Below, piece by piece: positions 36,634 to 45,136 of a stretch of DNA of 52,716 nt. Positions within the stretch are counted from its first letter, which is position 1; each line of letters starts with the position of its first letter. The stretch comes from DASRHK01 sp035650495. Lineage in GTDB: Bacteria > Pseudomonadota > Gammaproteobacteria > Nevskiales > Nevskiaceae. A program made the translations under genes and the position numbers. The notes below the pieces were generated by a model, which ran no database searches, was not told the origin of the DNA, and saw only the letters and a list, made by a program, of their open reading frames with translations. Location of the stretch: assembly GCA_035650495.1 (NCBI GenBank), contig DASRHK010000081.1, forward strand, positions 1 to 52,716, in the 5' to 3' direction.

Positions 36634-36683
36634 ACCTATGAGATTACCTTGAACGTCGCAGCGAAAAGGCGCAGCGTGATCTC

Positions 36684-37055
36684 ATGAACGTCAGGCCCAG
36701 CACTCGCAGGAAAGCGCTGCTCGGCATCTTCCGCATCCGCCGCAAGCGCAAGGGCGGCAGGCTCACCGCCAAGGAGCTCGAGCGCGCGTGGCATCCGACC
36801 ACCGGGCTGCGGAGCGCCGACCTGCGGCTCGCGCTGCTGGCCCTCGCCGACGCCGGCGAGATCGCCGCGCACAGCACGGCGAACGGTCTCGTCTTCGAGC
36901 TGACCTGGATGGGCGAGCAGGCGATGCACAAGGCGATCGCGAGCCTCGACGACTTCGGCGACTGGGTCACGCTGTTGCGCGCGCGCACGCGCAAGTCGCG
37001 ACGCGGCCTGGCGGCGCTGCGGCGCGCGGAGGACACGACGGCCCACGCGCAGTAG
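36684..37055 (+). CDS. Small basic protein, possible winged helix
   Basis: A 123-residue protein I do not recognise. It has Arg/Lys-rich ends (RRKALLGIFRIRRKRKGG and RARTRKSRRGLAALRR) and a helical middle (LTAKELERAW, LRSADLRLALLALADAGEIAAH, FELTWMGEQAM) whose order resembles a winged-helix module. DNA or RNA binding is an inference. It is 9 nt before the next gene, so the two are probably co-transcribed. No strong ribosome-binding site. Confidence 0.65.
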   Translation: MNVRPSTRRKALLGIFRIRRKRKGGRLTAKELERAWHPTTGLRSADLRLALLALADAGEIAAHSTANGLVFELTWMGEQAMHKAIASLDDFGDWVTLLRARTRKSRRGLAALRRAEDTTAHAQ

Positions 37056-37064
37056 CATGGCGGG

Positions 37065-37742
37065 GTGAAGATCACCTATCAGTTCGAGATGGCCGATCGC
37101 GCGCGCCACGAGTTCGCCGTCGATCTCGAGCGCCCGGATCAGCCGCCCGCGAGCGCGACGCTGCCGGCGTGGACCAAGCTCGAATACCACCAGTGCCCGA
37201 ACTGTCCGCTCAAGCCGGCGCAGTCGCCGCGCTGTCCGGCGGCCGCCGATCTCGCCGCGCCGATGACGGCGTTCGCGAAGATCGTGTCGTACGAGCGCGC
37301 GCACGTGACGGTCACCACCGACGAGCGCACCTACTCGAAGGACTGCCAGGTGCAGCAGGCGCTCTCCTCGCTGGTCGCGCTGATCATGGCGACCAGCGGC
37401 TGCCCGATCCTCGGGCGCATGCGCGGGCTCGCACGCACGCACCTGCCGTTCGCGACGATGGACGAGACCCTGTTCCGCAGCGTCGGCGCCTATCTCGTGC
37501 AGCAGCTGCTGGTGCACAAGAAAGGCGGCGTGCCGGACTGGAACCTCAACGGGCTGCTCGCGCACTACAACGATCTCGACGCGCTCAATCGCGCGTTCAA
37601 GACGCGCATCACCGAAGCCGCCGTGCAGGACTCGACGCTCAACGCCGTGGCGACGCTCGGCATGCTGTCGATGGGCGTGTCGCTGTCGATCGAGGATCGC
37701 CTCGACGAGCTCGCGCAGTTCGCGGTATCGCTCGACCGCTAG
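37065..37742 (+). CDS. Conserved-looking cytoplasmic protein, unknown (possibly DUF6901)
   Basis: A 225-residue protein starting at GTG (KITYQFEMADRARHEF), with a conserved-looking HQCPNCPLKPAQSPRCPAAADL cluster near 43-64 of three cysteines, and two further cysteines near 102 and 114. The cysteine cluster suggests a metal site. The label DUF6901 comes from memory and is weak. The gene ends by sharing CTAG with the converging GH5 gene. Confidence 0.72.
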   Translation: MKITYQFEMADRARHEFAVDLERPDQPPASATLPAWTKLEYHQCPNCPLKPAQSPRCPAAADLAAPMTAFAKIVSYERAHVTVTTDERTYSKDCQVQQALSSLVALIMATSGCPILGRMRGLARTHLPFATMDETLFRSVGAYLVQQLLVHKKGGVPDWNLNGLLAHYNDLDALNRAFKTRITEAAVQDSTLNAVATLGMLSMGVSLSIEDRLDELAQFAVSLDR

Positions 37743-39208
37743 AGCCGCAGCCGATAATCCCCCGAGACGATCGCGCGGATGCGATAGCCGCCGGCGACCC
37801 GATCGACGCGCACGTCGCTCAGGTTGTCGCCGTCGATCGCCGGCGTGCCGATGCGCTCCGGCGCCCACACGTCGAGCTCCCCTTGCGCATCCGCCGATCC
37901 GCGCACATCGAACGCAGCGGTCTGCGCGTCCGAGCTGATGCTGATGAGATGACCGGGCGCGGCGCGCGGATACGGACGCGACAGCACCATCGCGTCGGTC
38001 GTGTCGAAGCCGAGATCGACGTCGCCCGGACAGCCGAGGATCTTCACCTGGATGATCTGCTCGCCCGGCGTGCCGCCGGGCGAGCCCACCGAATGCGGAT
38101 CGCCGCACGCTTGCGCCCATTGCCACATCGCGCTGCCGGTGAGCGTCGCGTCCTCGTGCTGGCCGAAGCCGACGACGTGATCGAGGCAGTTCTCCGGCGA
38201 ATCGAAGCAGCCCCACTCGCCCGACCAGAACGTCACGCCGTAGGTCGACGCGACCTCCTGCGAGGACTGGAAGCAGAAGTCCTGCGGCGTCGCCAATCCG
38301 ATCGAGCCGCAGTAGTTGTGCGGCGCGAAGACGATGTTGCCGTCGTTGGTGAAGCTGGGCAGCGGCGTCGGCGTGTAACCGAGCAGCGACCACTCGATCG
38401 ACGGCTCGAAGAACACGATGTGGCTCGCGCCCGTCGTCGCCTCCGCGCTGCGGATCGCGGAGATGAGATCGGCGTAAAGCAGCGCGAGCGCGGTCGCGCC
38501 ATTGGCGCCGACGAGATACCCGGGATTCGGCTCGTTCAGCAGATCGTAGCCCGCGACGTTGGGCTCATCGGCGATCGCCGCTGCGAGCGCAGCCCAGGCC
38601 TGGATGAAGTGCGTGCGGATGCCGCTCGTGTCGAGATAGAAATTGGTGAATGCCTGCGACACCGCGGGTGAGACTTCACGCTGCTGGAGGTGGCATGTGC
38701 TGAGCCCGTCGGTCAGCGTGGCCCACGCCGGCGCGCCATCCCAGCCGAGCGACGGCTGCAGCGGCGGCAGGCAGCTCTCGCCCGCTTCACGCGTCGCGAC
38801 GAACTTGCCCCACGCATCCTGGTGCATGTCGACGATCACGTAGATGCCGGACTGCGCGGCCTTCTCGATCTGGCTTCGGATCTGCGCGACGTACGACGCG
38901 TCGAACATTCCGGGCTGCGGCTCGAGCTTCGACCAATGCACGAGAAGCCGGATGCTGTTGATGCCGAGCGACGCCATCTCCGCGAAATCGTCCGGCCGCG
39001 CCGGCACCGGCGCTGGATTCGCGGGATCGTCGAGGTAGTAGTCGCCGAGCGCGCCGTAATTCACGCCGCGCAGGATCACCTGGCGATCCTGCGCGTCGAA
39101 GATGCCGGCGCCGGCTCCGCGGACGGCGTGAAGCGCACTCAGGGAGTCGTCGCCGATCGTTGGCGACGACGTCGACGCGCCGCCGCCACACGCGGCGAGC
39201 AACAGCAT
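37739..39208 (-). CDS. GH5-family glycosidase lipoprotein, endoglycoceramidase-like
   Basis: A 489-residue glycoside hydrolase: LRGVNYGALGDYY start of the barrel, the acid/base glutamate in LLNEPNPG (E226) and the nucleophile in WSGEWGCF (E331), with an extra beta-domain after 400. The RGVNYGxxG start and NEP/GEWG spacing recall endoglycoceramidases. It is a lipoprotein (AAC lipobox followed by GGGASTSSP), but at the ATG 39208 the signal is only six residues long; a CTG at 39235, overlapping the previous gene's TGA, would give a normal signal. It is divergent from a sulfatase with a near-identical lipoprotein start. Confidence 0.88.
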   Translation of the reverse strand: MLLLAACGGGASTSSPTIGDDSLSALHAVRGAGAGIFDAQDRQVILRGVNYGALGDYYLDDPANPAPVPARPDDFAEMASLGINSIRLLVHWSKLEPQPGMFDASYVAQIRSQIEKAAQSGIYVIVDMHQDAWGKFVATREAGESCLPPLQPSLGWDGAPAWATLTDGLSTCHLQQREVSPAVSQAFTNFYLDTSGIRTHFIQAWAALAAAIADEPNVAGYDLLNEPNPGYLVGANGATALALLYADLISAIRSAEATTGASHIVFFEPSIEWSLLGYTPTPLPSFTNDGNIVFAPHNYCGSIGLATPQDFCFQSSQEVASTYGVTFWSGEWGCFDSPENCLDHVVGFGQHEDATLTGSAMWQWAQACGDPHSVGSPGGTPGEQIIQVKILGCPGDVDLGFDTTDAMVLSRPYPRAAPGHLISISSDAQTAAFDVRGSADAQGELDVWAPERIGTPAIDGDNLSDVRVDRVAGGYRIRAIVSGDYRLRL

Positions 39209-39231
39209 CGGGAGTGCGGCGACGCCCCGCT

Positions 39232-39426
39232 TCAGGCCTCGCCCTCCGGCGGCGTGTCGCGCTTCAACAGATCGAGCTTGCGCTGCGCCTCTTCGGCTTC
39301 ACTCTCGTCGCGCGCCTTCTCGGCCTTGGTGCGGCCGAACTTCGCGCGATTCTCCGCCGCCTCTCTGGCGGCGTCCTCGCGCAGCTTCTTCTTGCGCGCC
39401 TTGTTGAAGTTGATGATGTCGGCCAT
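39232..39426 (-). CDS. DUF4169 family small protein
   Basis: A 64-residue charged, helical protein starting MADIINFNKARKKKLREDAAREAAENRAKFGRT in pieces typical of DUF4169, a family without known function. It ends two codons before the likely beginning of the GH5 lipoprotein signal, so the genes overlap or nearly touch and are probably co-transcribed. It is divergent from the sulfatase gene. Confidence 0.85.
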   Translation of the reverse strand: MADIINFNKARKKKLREDAAREAAENRAKFGRTKAEKARDESEAEEAQRKLDLLKRDTPPEGEA

Positions 39427-39539
39427 GGATGATCGCTAGTCTACGTCGCCCTGCGACGAATTCTCTAATCGAAGGATTCTCTAATGACGCGGCGCAGCGC
39501 GGGCCCGCACACTGCGCGCTGCCTCTGTCGGGTCCGATC

Positions 39540-41168
39540 ATGTTTCGCTTCATTTTCGTCACGGCTTTGTCGGCCGTGCTGTGCGCGTGCGGTGGCGGTG
39601 CTGCTACGAGCTCGCCGACGCCTTCCGTCTCCGTCCCCGATACGCCCTCTGTCGACACGCCGGTCGGCGGTGACGAGACGCTTCCCGATCCACTGTTGCC
39701 CGCGGTCGAGCCCGGACCCGAGCCGCCGTCGGCGGTCGTCGCGCCCGGCAATCCGGCGAAGCCGAATCTGGTCCTGATCATGACCGACGATCAGACCGTG
39801 CGCGATCTCGCCGCGATGCCGTGGACACTCAAGCTCCTGCGCAACGAAGGCGTTGCGTTCACCAACTCGTTCGTGTCGTGGCCGCTGTGCTGCCCGTCAC
39901 GCGCGACTGCGTTCAGCGGCGTCTACGCCCACAACCATGGCGTGCTCGGCAACTATCCGCCCGACGGTGCCGCTCAGGCGTTCACCACCGACAGCGAAAC
40001 GCTGCCGGTCTGGCTGCAGCGCGCCGGCTACGCCACGATCCACATCGGCAAGTACCTCAACGGCTACGGCGCCGATCGTCGCGGCAGCACCTACGTGCCG
40101 CCGGGCTGGACCGACTGGATGGGGCTCGTCGATCCGACGACGTATCGCATGTGGGGCTACAAGCTGAATCACAACGGCGTGCTGACGACCTACGGCGACG
40201 AGAGCGTCGAGGATCCGAAGCTCTACCAGACCGACGTGCTCACCAAGCTCGCGCTCGACGCGATCGATCGCGCCGCGGCGACCGGCAATCCGTTCTTCCT
40301 GTCGTTCGCGCCGCTCGCGCCGCACGAGGAGATTCCGGAGAATCCGCCGCCCGGCACTTTCTTCCCCGGACCGCGGCCCGCGCCGCGGCACGCGGGATCG
40401 CTTTCGTGGGTGCCATTGCCGCAGGTCCTGGGCTTCGACGAGTCGGATCTCTCCGACAAGCCCGCGATCATCCCCGCGCTCGGCGCGCTGTGGAATCGCG
40501 AGACGATGGCCAATCGCGTCAGCCGCTATCAGCGCAGGCTCGAAGCGCTGCGCGCGGTCGACGAAGCGGTCTGGTGGATCATGGTCAAGCTCAAGGTGAT
40601 GGGCGCGCTCGACAATACCTGGATCGTCTTCACCTCCGACAACGGCTGGTTCAACGGCGAGCATCATCTCGATCTCGGCAAGTACCTCATGTACGAGCCG
40701 TCGATCCGCGTGCCGCTGCTCGTCCGCGGACCGGGCGTGATTCCGGGAACGCTGAGCAGTGAGCTCGTCGCCAACGTCGATCTCGCTGCGACCTTCGTCG
40801 ATCTCGCCGGCGCGACGCCGGGCCGCGTGATCGACGGCCGCTCGCTCGTCCCGTTCATCCACGATCCGAATCTCGTCACCACGCGTCCGATCCTGCTCGA
40901 CGCGCCGCACGATCAGCTGGTGTCGCCAGGCGCCAATCCGACGGACATCCCGGCGATGCGCGGCCTGCGCACGCGCCGCTTCAAGTACGTCGAGTACGGC
41001 ACCGGCGAAGTCGAGCTCTACGATCTCGTGAGCGATCCGGGCGAAATGAATTCGCGCCACGCGGACCCGAATTACGCCGCCGCGCGCACGGCGCTGCACA
41101 CCTTGCTGCAGCAGTATCAGGGCTGCGTCGGCGACACGTGCCGCGCAGGGATCATCCCGCCGAATTGA
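39540..41168 (+). CDS. Sulfatase lipoprotein, GlcNAc-6-sulfatase-like
   Basis: A 542-residue arylsulfatase-family enzyme. The active-site signature CCPSRAT (C117, converted to formylglycine) is intact, preceded by the metal-binding LVLIMTDDQ (D83, D84), and followed by HIGKYLNGYG, FTSDNGWFNGEHH and LVANVDLAATFVDLAG. The C-C-P-S-R-A-T...Y-x-H-N-H pattern is closest to N-acetylglucosamine-6-sulfatases. Lipobox LCAC (C17) is followed by GGGAATSSP, almost the same as the GH5 start. A Pro/Thr linker (about 22-75) extends it from the membrane. A formylglycine-generating enzyme must exist elsewhere. Confidence 0.9.
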   Translation: MFRFIFVTALSAVLCACGGGAATSSPTPSVSVPDTPSVDTPVGGDETLPDPLLPAVEPGPEPPSAVVAPGNPAKPNLVLIMTDDQTVRDLAAMPWTLKLLRNEGVAFTNSFVSWPLCCPSRATAFSGVYAHNHGVLGNYPPDGAAQAFTTDSETLPVWLQRAGYATIHIGKYLNGYGADRRGSTYVPPGWTDWMGLVDPTTYRMWGYKLNHNGVLTTYGDESVEDPKLYQTDVLTKLALDAIDRAAATGNPFFLSFAPLAPHEEIPENPPPGTFFPGPRPAPRHAGSLSWVPLPQVLGFDESDLSDKPAIIPALGALWNRETMANRVSRYQRRLEALRAVDEAVWWIMVKLKVMGALDNTWIVFTSDNGWFNGEHHLDLGKYLMYEPSIRVPLLVRGPGVIPGTLSSELVANVDLAATFVDLAGATPGRVIDGRSLVPFIHDPNLVTTRPILLDAPHDQLVSPGANPTDIPAMRGLRTRRFKYVEYGTGEVELYDLVSDPGEMNSRHADPNYAAARTALHTLLQQYQGCVGDTCRAGIIPPN

Positions 41169-41177
41169 TCGCGGCGA

Positions 41178-41540
41178 TCACTTGAAGCAGACGGCCTCCA
41201 CATTGTTGCCGTCCGGATCGATCAGGAACGCCGCGTAGTACTTCGGGCTGTAATCGACGCGCAGGCCGGGCGCTCCGTGATCCTTGCCGCCGGCCTCGAG
41301 CCCGTCCTTGTGGAAACGATCGACCGCCGCGCGATTCGGCGCGACGAGCGCGACGTGCACGCCGGGGCCTTTCGAATTGCTCACGCGATAGAGCCACAGC
41401 GCGGGCGAGCCCTTGGGCCCGAAGCCCGCGCCGGATTCGTCCTGCGACGCGAGCACGTGACCGAGCGGTGCGAGCGCCGCCTGATAGAAGCGCACCGCGG
41501 CGCCGACGTCGCGGACCTTCAAGCCGATGTGATCGAACAT
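41178..41540 (-). CDS. VOC family (glyoxalase-like) protein
   Basis: A 120-residue single-domain vicinal-oxygen-chelate protein: MFDHIGLKVRDVGAAVRFYQAAL at the start, GVHVALVAPNRAAVDRF and AAFLIDPDGNNVEAVCFK at the end, with metal-ligand candidates H4, H78 and E116. GGAGG is 6 nt before the ATG at 41540. It may detoxify or modify a small substrate. The AraC-family gene is 52 nt upstream on the same strand. Confidence 0.9.
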   Translation of the reverse strand: MFDHIGLKVRDVGAAVRFYQAALAPLGHVLASQDESGAGFGPKGSPALWLYRVSNSKGPGVHVALVAPNRAAVDRFHKDGLEAGGKDHGAPGLRVDYSPKYYAAFLIDPDGNNVEAVCFK

Positions 41541-41592
41541 GTCCGACCTCCGAGATTTCCTTATGGCGCGCCAAGCGCGCCGGGAGGCCAAT

Positions 41593-42438
41593 CTAGACAG
41601 CGGCGGCGAGCTTCTCTTGGAGAATCTTGCGATCGCCTTTCGCGGCGCGACGGAACTGCCGCGGCGACACGCCGGCCGCGCGATGGAACGTGCGCACGAA
41701 GTTGGACAGATCCGCGAAGCCGACGTCGAAGGCCACGTCGGTGATCTGGCGCTCTTCGTCGGCGAGCAACCGCGCGGCGTGCCGCAAGCGCAGCCGCACG
41801 AGGTACTGATGCGGCGTCACGCCGAGCACCTTGGCGAACAGGCGCAGGAAATGGAACGGGCTCAAGCCGGCTTCGCGCGCGGCGCGCTCGAGATCGACGC
41901 TCTCGTGCGACGACGATTCCATCCACATCGCGGTGTCCACTGCGCGCTTGCGGTCGCGCGCAGAGACTTCCGGCGGCGCGCGCTTGCGATCGGCGACGGT
42001 GTCGACGAAGCGCGCCGCGAGCAGCATGCCGATCTCGTCGAGCCCGACGTCGCTGTCGCCGCGCGCAACCGATTGCCCGAGCTCGCCGAGCAGCATGAGC
42101 TCGGGCAGCGGCGGCATCGCACCGACACGCCAGTGGTCGCGACGGCCACCGAGCGTCTCGACGAGCTCGCGCGAAAAATGGAACGACAGGCATTCATCGC
42201 CGCAGCCGTGATGCTCGTGGGTGCACGTGAACTCGTCGCCCGGATGGCCGATCAGCATCGATCCCGCGACGAGCTCGAACGCCGCGCCCTGCGTGTGGCA
42301 GCCGAAGCTCCCACGGCGCACGTACGACACCGAGTGGCCGCCGTGCACCTCCACGTACGGCCGATCGTGCGGGCCCGCGGTGCACTGGTAGTCGAACACC
42401 GTGAGCGAGCCGGTCCTCAGGATCGTCTTGGTGGGCAT
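41593..42438 (-). CDS. AraC-family transcriptional regulator
   Basis: A 281-residue regulator with an N-terminal cupin-like ligand domain (HHGCGDECLSFHFSREL) and the C-terminal double helix-turn-helix (about 180-275: LSPFHFLRLFAKVLGVTPHQYLVRLRL ... ITDVAFDVGFADLSNFVRTFHR). Cysteines and histidines in HEHHGCGDEC could bind metal. It is divergent from the MFS transporter, across about 93 nt, so it may control that gene and itself. Confidence 0.92.
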   Translation of the reverse strand: MPTKTILRTGSLTVFDYQCTAGPHDRPYVEVHGGHSVSYVRRGSFGCHTQGAAFELVAGSMLIGHPGDEFTCTHEHHGCGDECLSFHFSRELVETLGGRRDHWRVGAMPPLPELMLLGELGQSVARGDSDVGLDEIGMLLAARFVDTVADRKRAPPEVSARDRKRAVDTAMWMESSSHESVDLERAAREAGLSPFHFLRLFAKVLGVTPHQYLVRLRLRHAARLLADEERQITDVAFDVGFADLSNFVRTFHRAAGVSPRQFRRAAKGDRKILQEKLAAAV

Positions 42439-42531
42439 GTGGCGAGTTTACGCCCGTTCCAGAGCTTTTTTACCCGCAGCACAGGGGTCCGGACATGGAC
42501 GCTTCCGACGCCGACCTGCGATCGTCGCGGC

Positions 42532-43806
42532 ATGCCAACCTCGATGTGGCCACCGAGCGCCAGCTACCGACGCGCGGTCGCGATCACGCTTGCGATCGTC
42601 TACGCGCTGAACCAGCTCGATCGGCAGATCATCAACATCCTGCTCGAGCCGATCAAGCGCGAGTTCACGCTCACCGACGCGCAGGCCGGCGTGATGAGCG
42701 GTCTCGCCTTCGCGCTGTTCTACTGCACGCTCGGCATCCCGCTCGCGCGGCTGGCGGATCGCGGCCATCGCGTCGGCATGATCTCGATCGCCGTCGCGCT
42801 GTGGAGCGCGATGACGGCGCTCTGCGGGATGGCGGCGAGCTTCGTGCAGCTGCTGCTCGCGCGCGTGGGCGTCGGCATCGGCGAAGCGGGCTGCACGCCG
42901 CCGGCCCATTCGCTGCTCGCGGACTACTACGGGCTCAACGAACGCTCGCGCGGGCTCGGCATCTACGCGCTCGGCACGCCGTTCGGATCGTCGCTCGGCA
43001 TCCTGGTCGGCGGCATCATCAATTTCTATTTCGGCTGGCGCGCGGCGTTCCTCGCGGTCGGCTTGCCCGGATTGATCATGGCGATCGTGACGTGGTGGCT
43101 CGTGCGCGAGCCGCGCGCGCTCGGCGTGCCGTCGCTCGCGCCGCCGCCGGTGGCGCCGTTGCGCGACGTGCTGAAGAAGATTGCGACGACGAAGAGCTTC
43201 GTGCACATCTGCATCGCGGTCACCGTGTTCTGCATCTCCGCATATTCGGTCTCGGTCTGGGGCGCGCCGTACCAGATGCGCCGCTTCGGCGTGACCACCA
43301 ACGTGCTCGGGCCGGCACTCTCGCTGATCGGATTGATTGCCGGCATCGGCGGCGTGTGGCTCGGCGGCTGGCTCGGCGACAAGCTCGGCGCGAAGGATCG
43401 CCGCTGGCTCGTGTGGATTCCCGCGATCGCGCTTCTCGTCGGCATCCCGTTCGCGATCCTGAGCCTCGTCGCGCCGACGTGGCCGCTGTCGATCGCCGGC
43501 TTCATCGTGCCGCTCGCCGCGCTCTACGTGTACTCGGGTCCGGTGTTCGGCGTGATGCAGTCGCTGTTCCCGCCGAACATGCGCGCGACTGCGGTGTCGC
43601 TATTCCTCCTGATCACGAACCTGATCGGACTCGGGCTCGGACCGGTGATCACCGGCTGGCTCTCGGATATCTTCGGCGCCGGCACCGGCAGCGCCGACGG
43701 CCTCGGCCTCGCGCTCGCGGCGACGCTCGTCTTCAACGTCTGGGGCGCGATCCACTTCCATCTCGCGAGCCGGACGCTGCGCGAGGATGTCGCGGCGGTG
43801 AACTGA
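42532..43806 (+). CDS. MFS transporter, spinster-like
   Basis: A 424-residue major-facilitator permease with twelve predicted helices. LNQLDRQIINILLEPIKREF and SDKAxxGxxG-like motif A LARLADRGHRVGMISIA between helices 2 and 3, and GIGEAGCTPPAHSLLADYY, are typical of the spinster-like branch. An alternative ATG 5 codons later is equally possible. Substrate may be a glycan, lipid or acid; neighbours hint at a sugar-linked compound. Confidence 0.92.
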   Translation: MPTSMWPPSASYRRAVAITLAIVYALNQLDRQIINILLEPIKREFTLTDAQAGVMSGLAFALFYCTLGIPLARLADRGHRVGMISIAVALWSAMTALCGMAASFVQLLLARVGVGIGEAGCTPPAHSLLADYYGLNERSRGLGIYALGTPFGSSLGILVGGIINFYFGWRAAFLAVGLPGLIMAIVTWWLVREPRALGVPSLAPPPVAPLRDVLKKIATTKSFVHICIAVTVFCISAYSVSVWGAPYQMRRFGVTTNVLGPALSLIGLIAGIGGVWLGGWLGDKLGAKDRRWLVWIPAIALLVGIPFAILSLVAPTWPLSIAGFIVPLAALYVYSGPVFGVMQSLFPPNMRATAVSLFLLITNLIGLGLGPVITGWLSDIFGAGTGSADGLGLALAATLVFNVWGAIHFHLASRTLREDVAAVN

Positions 43807-43846
43807 CCGCGCGTAGAATGGCCCCAGCCGTTGGGGGCGGCCACTC

Positions 43847-45133
43847 ATGCGTCGAATTCCATTGTTTCTCGCTGCGGGTCTCATCGCGGCTTCGAGTCCG
43901 CCGTCGTTCGAACCGCGCGTGAACGTGCTCCCGTACCTCGGCTTCGGCTTCGAGCCGACGCTCGTCGGCGATCGGTTCGGCAACCTGTTCTCGACTGCGC
44001 ACAAGCATTTTCCGGAGGCCGAAGCGGCGGCGGTGCTCAGCGTCGACGCCGACTCCGCGACGGCCACGCGCAGCATGTCGTGGGCGCGCATGTCGACGGA
44101 CGGCGGCCACACGTGGCAGGAGATTCCGCGACTCTACGGCGCAGACGGCCACTACCCCGGGCTCGAAGGCGACCTGGCCTTCGACGATGCGGGACATCTC
44201 TATTTCGCAGACACCTGGGAGCTCGACAGCACGATCACGCGCTGGACCGTCACCGGCCGCGGAAAGATTGCGCACGACTTCACGCGACTGCTGACGCACA
44301 CACGGCAGAAGCAGGACGATCGCCCATGGCTTGCCGCGCATGGCGACGGTCGCGTCTTCTACATCGCCAATCAGCCCGAGGGGCTTCCTTACAGCGGCCC
44401 GCCGCGCGCCGGCAGCGGCTATGGTCCTGGTGCCTTCACGCTCTACGCGTCGTATGACGGAGGCCGCACCTTCGATCAGGGCGGCTACACCTTGAAGGAC
44501 TCGGGCTGGTGCCGGCCCGCGGCCGATCACACGCCTGGATCGCAGTATGTGTACGTCGCCTGCAGTGACTACCACGGCACGCTCTACTCGTATGTCTCGA
44601 GCAACGATGGGCGCTCGTTCGAGCGCTACTTCATCGCGCACTACGCGAATGAAGGCAGCTCCGAGAATTGGCCGACGCTCGTCATCGCGCCCAACGGCGA
44701 CCTGTTCGTGCTGCGTCCGGACAACAGCCCTGCCGACGACAACGGCAAGCTGATGCTGTATCGCTCGACCGATCGCGGAAGAACCTGGACGTCGCAAGAC
44801 ATCACGCCGGAGTCCGGACGCTACGACTTCGCGTGGCTGTCGGTGGCCCCGGATGGCCGGCTCGGAATGTCGGTCTATCACCTGCAGAACAGCGAAACCG
44901 ACCGCCCGAAGATCTACGGCGCGACTTGGCTACCGCGCCAGATCCCGAGGCTGATCTCCGCGGACGACGCGCATCCCGTCGCGTCGCTCTGGAACCCGGC
45001 CATCGGTGACTACACCGCAAGCTGGTTCACGCCCGACGGGCATCTCAACATCGCCTGGAACAGTTACGAGGACCGCGTTCCGGGCGGCGGCCCCTGGCCG
45101 TTCTATCACGTGTGGTTTGCGCGGATGCGCTGA
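43847..45133 (+). CDS. Exported sialidase-fold (BNR/Asp-box) protein
   Basis: A 428-residue exported protein (signal about 1-16) built from sialidase-type Asp-box repeats: STDGGHTW, SYDGGRTF, SSNDGRSF and STDRGRTW. The sialidase catalytic set (arginine triad, Tyr/Glu pair, FRIP motif) is not obvious, so it may be a non-sialidase six-bladed propeller hydrolase or a binding protein. It follows the MFS gene by 40 nt in the same direction, after GH5 and sulfatase genes nearby. Confidence 0.85.
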   Translation: MRRIPLFLAAGLIAASSPPSFEPRVNVLPYLGFGFEPTLVGDRFGNLFSTAHKHFPEAEAAAVLSVDADSATATRSMSWARMSTDGGHTWQEIPRLYGADGHYPGLEGDLAFDDAGHLYFADTWELDSTITRWTVTGRGKIAHDFTRLLTHTRQKQDDRPWLAAHGDGRVFYIANQPEGLPYSGPPRAGSGYGPGAFTLYASYDGGRTFDQGGYTLKDSGWCRPAADHTPGSQYVYVACSDYHGTLYSYVSSNDGRSFERYFIAHYANEGSSENWPTLVIAPNGDLFVLRPDNSPADDNGKLMLYRSTDRGRTWTSQDITPESGRYDFAWLSVAPDGRLGMSVYHLQNSETDRPKIYGATWLPRQIPRLISADDAHPVASLWNPAIGDYTASWFTPDGHLNIAWNSYEDRVPGGGPWPFYHVWFARMR

Positions 45134-45136
45134 CGC

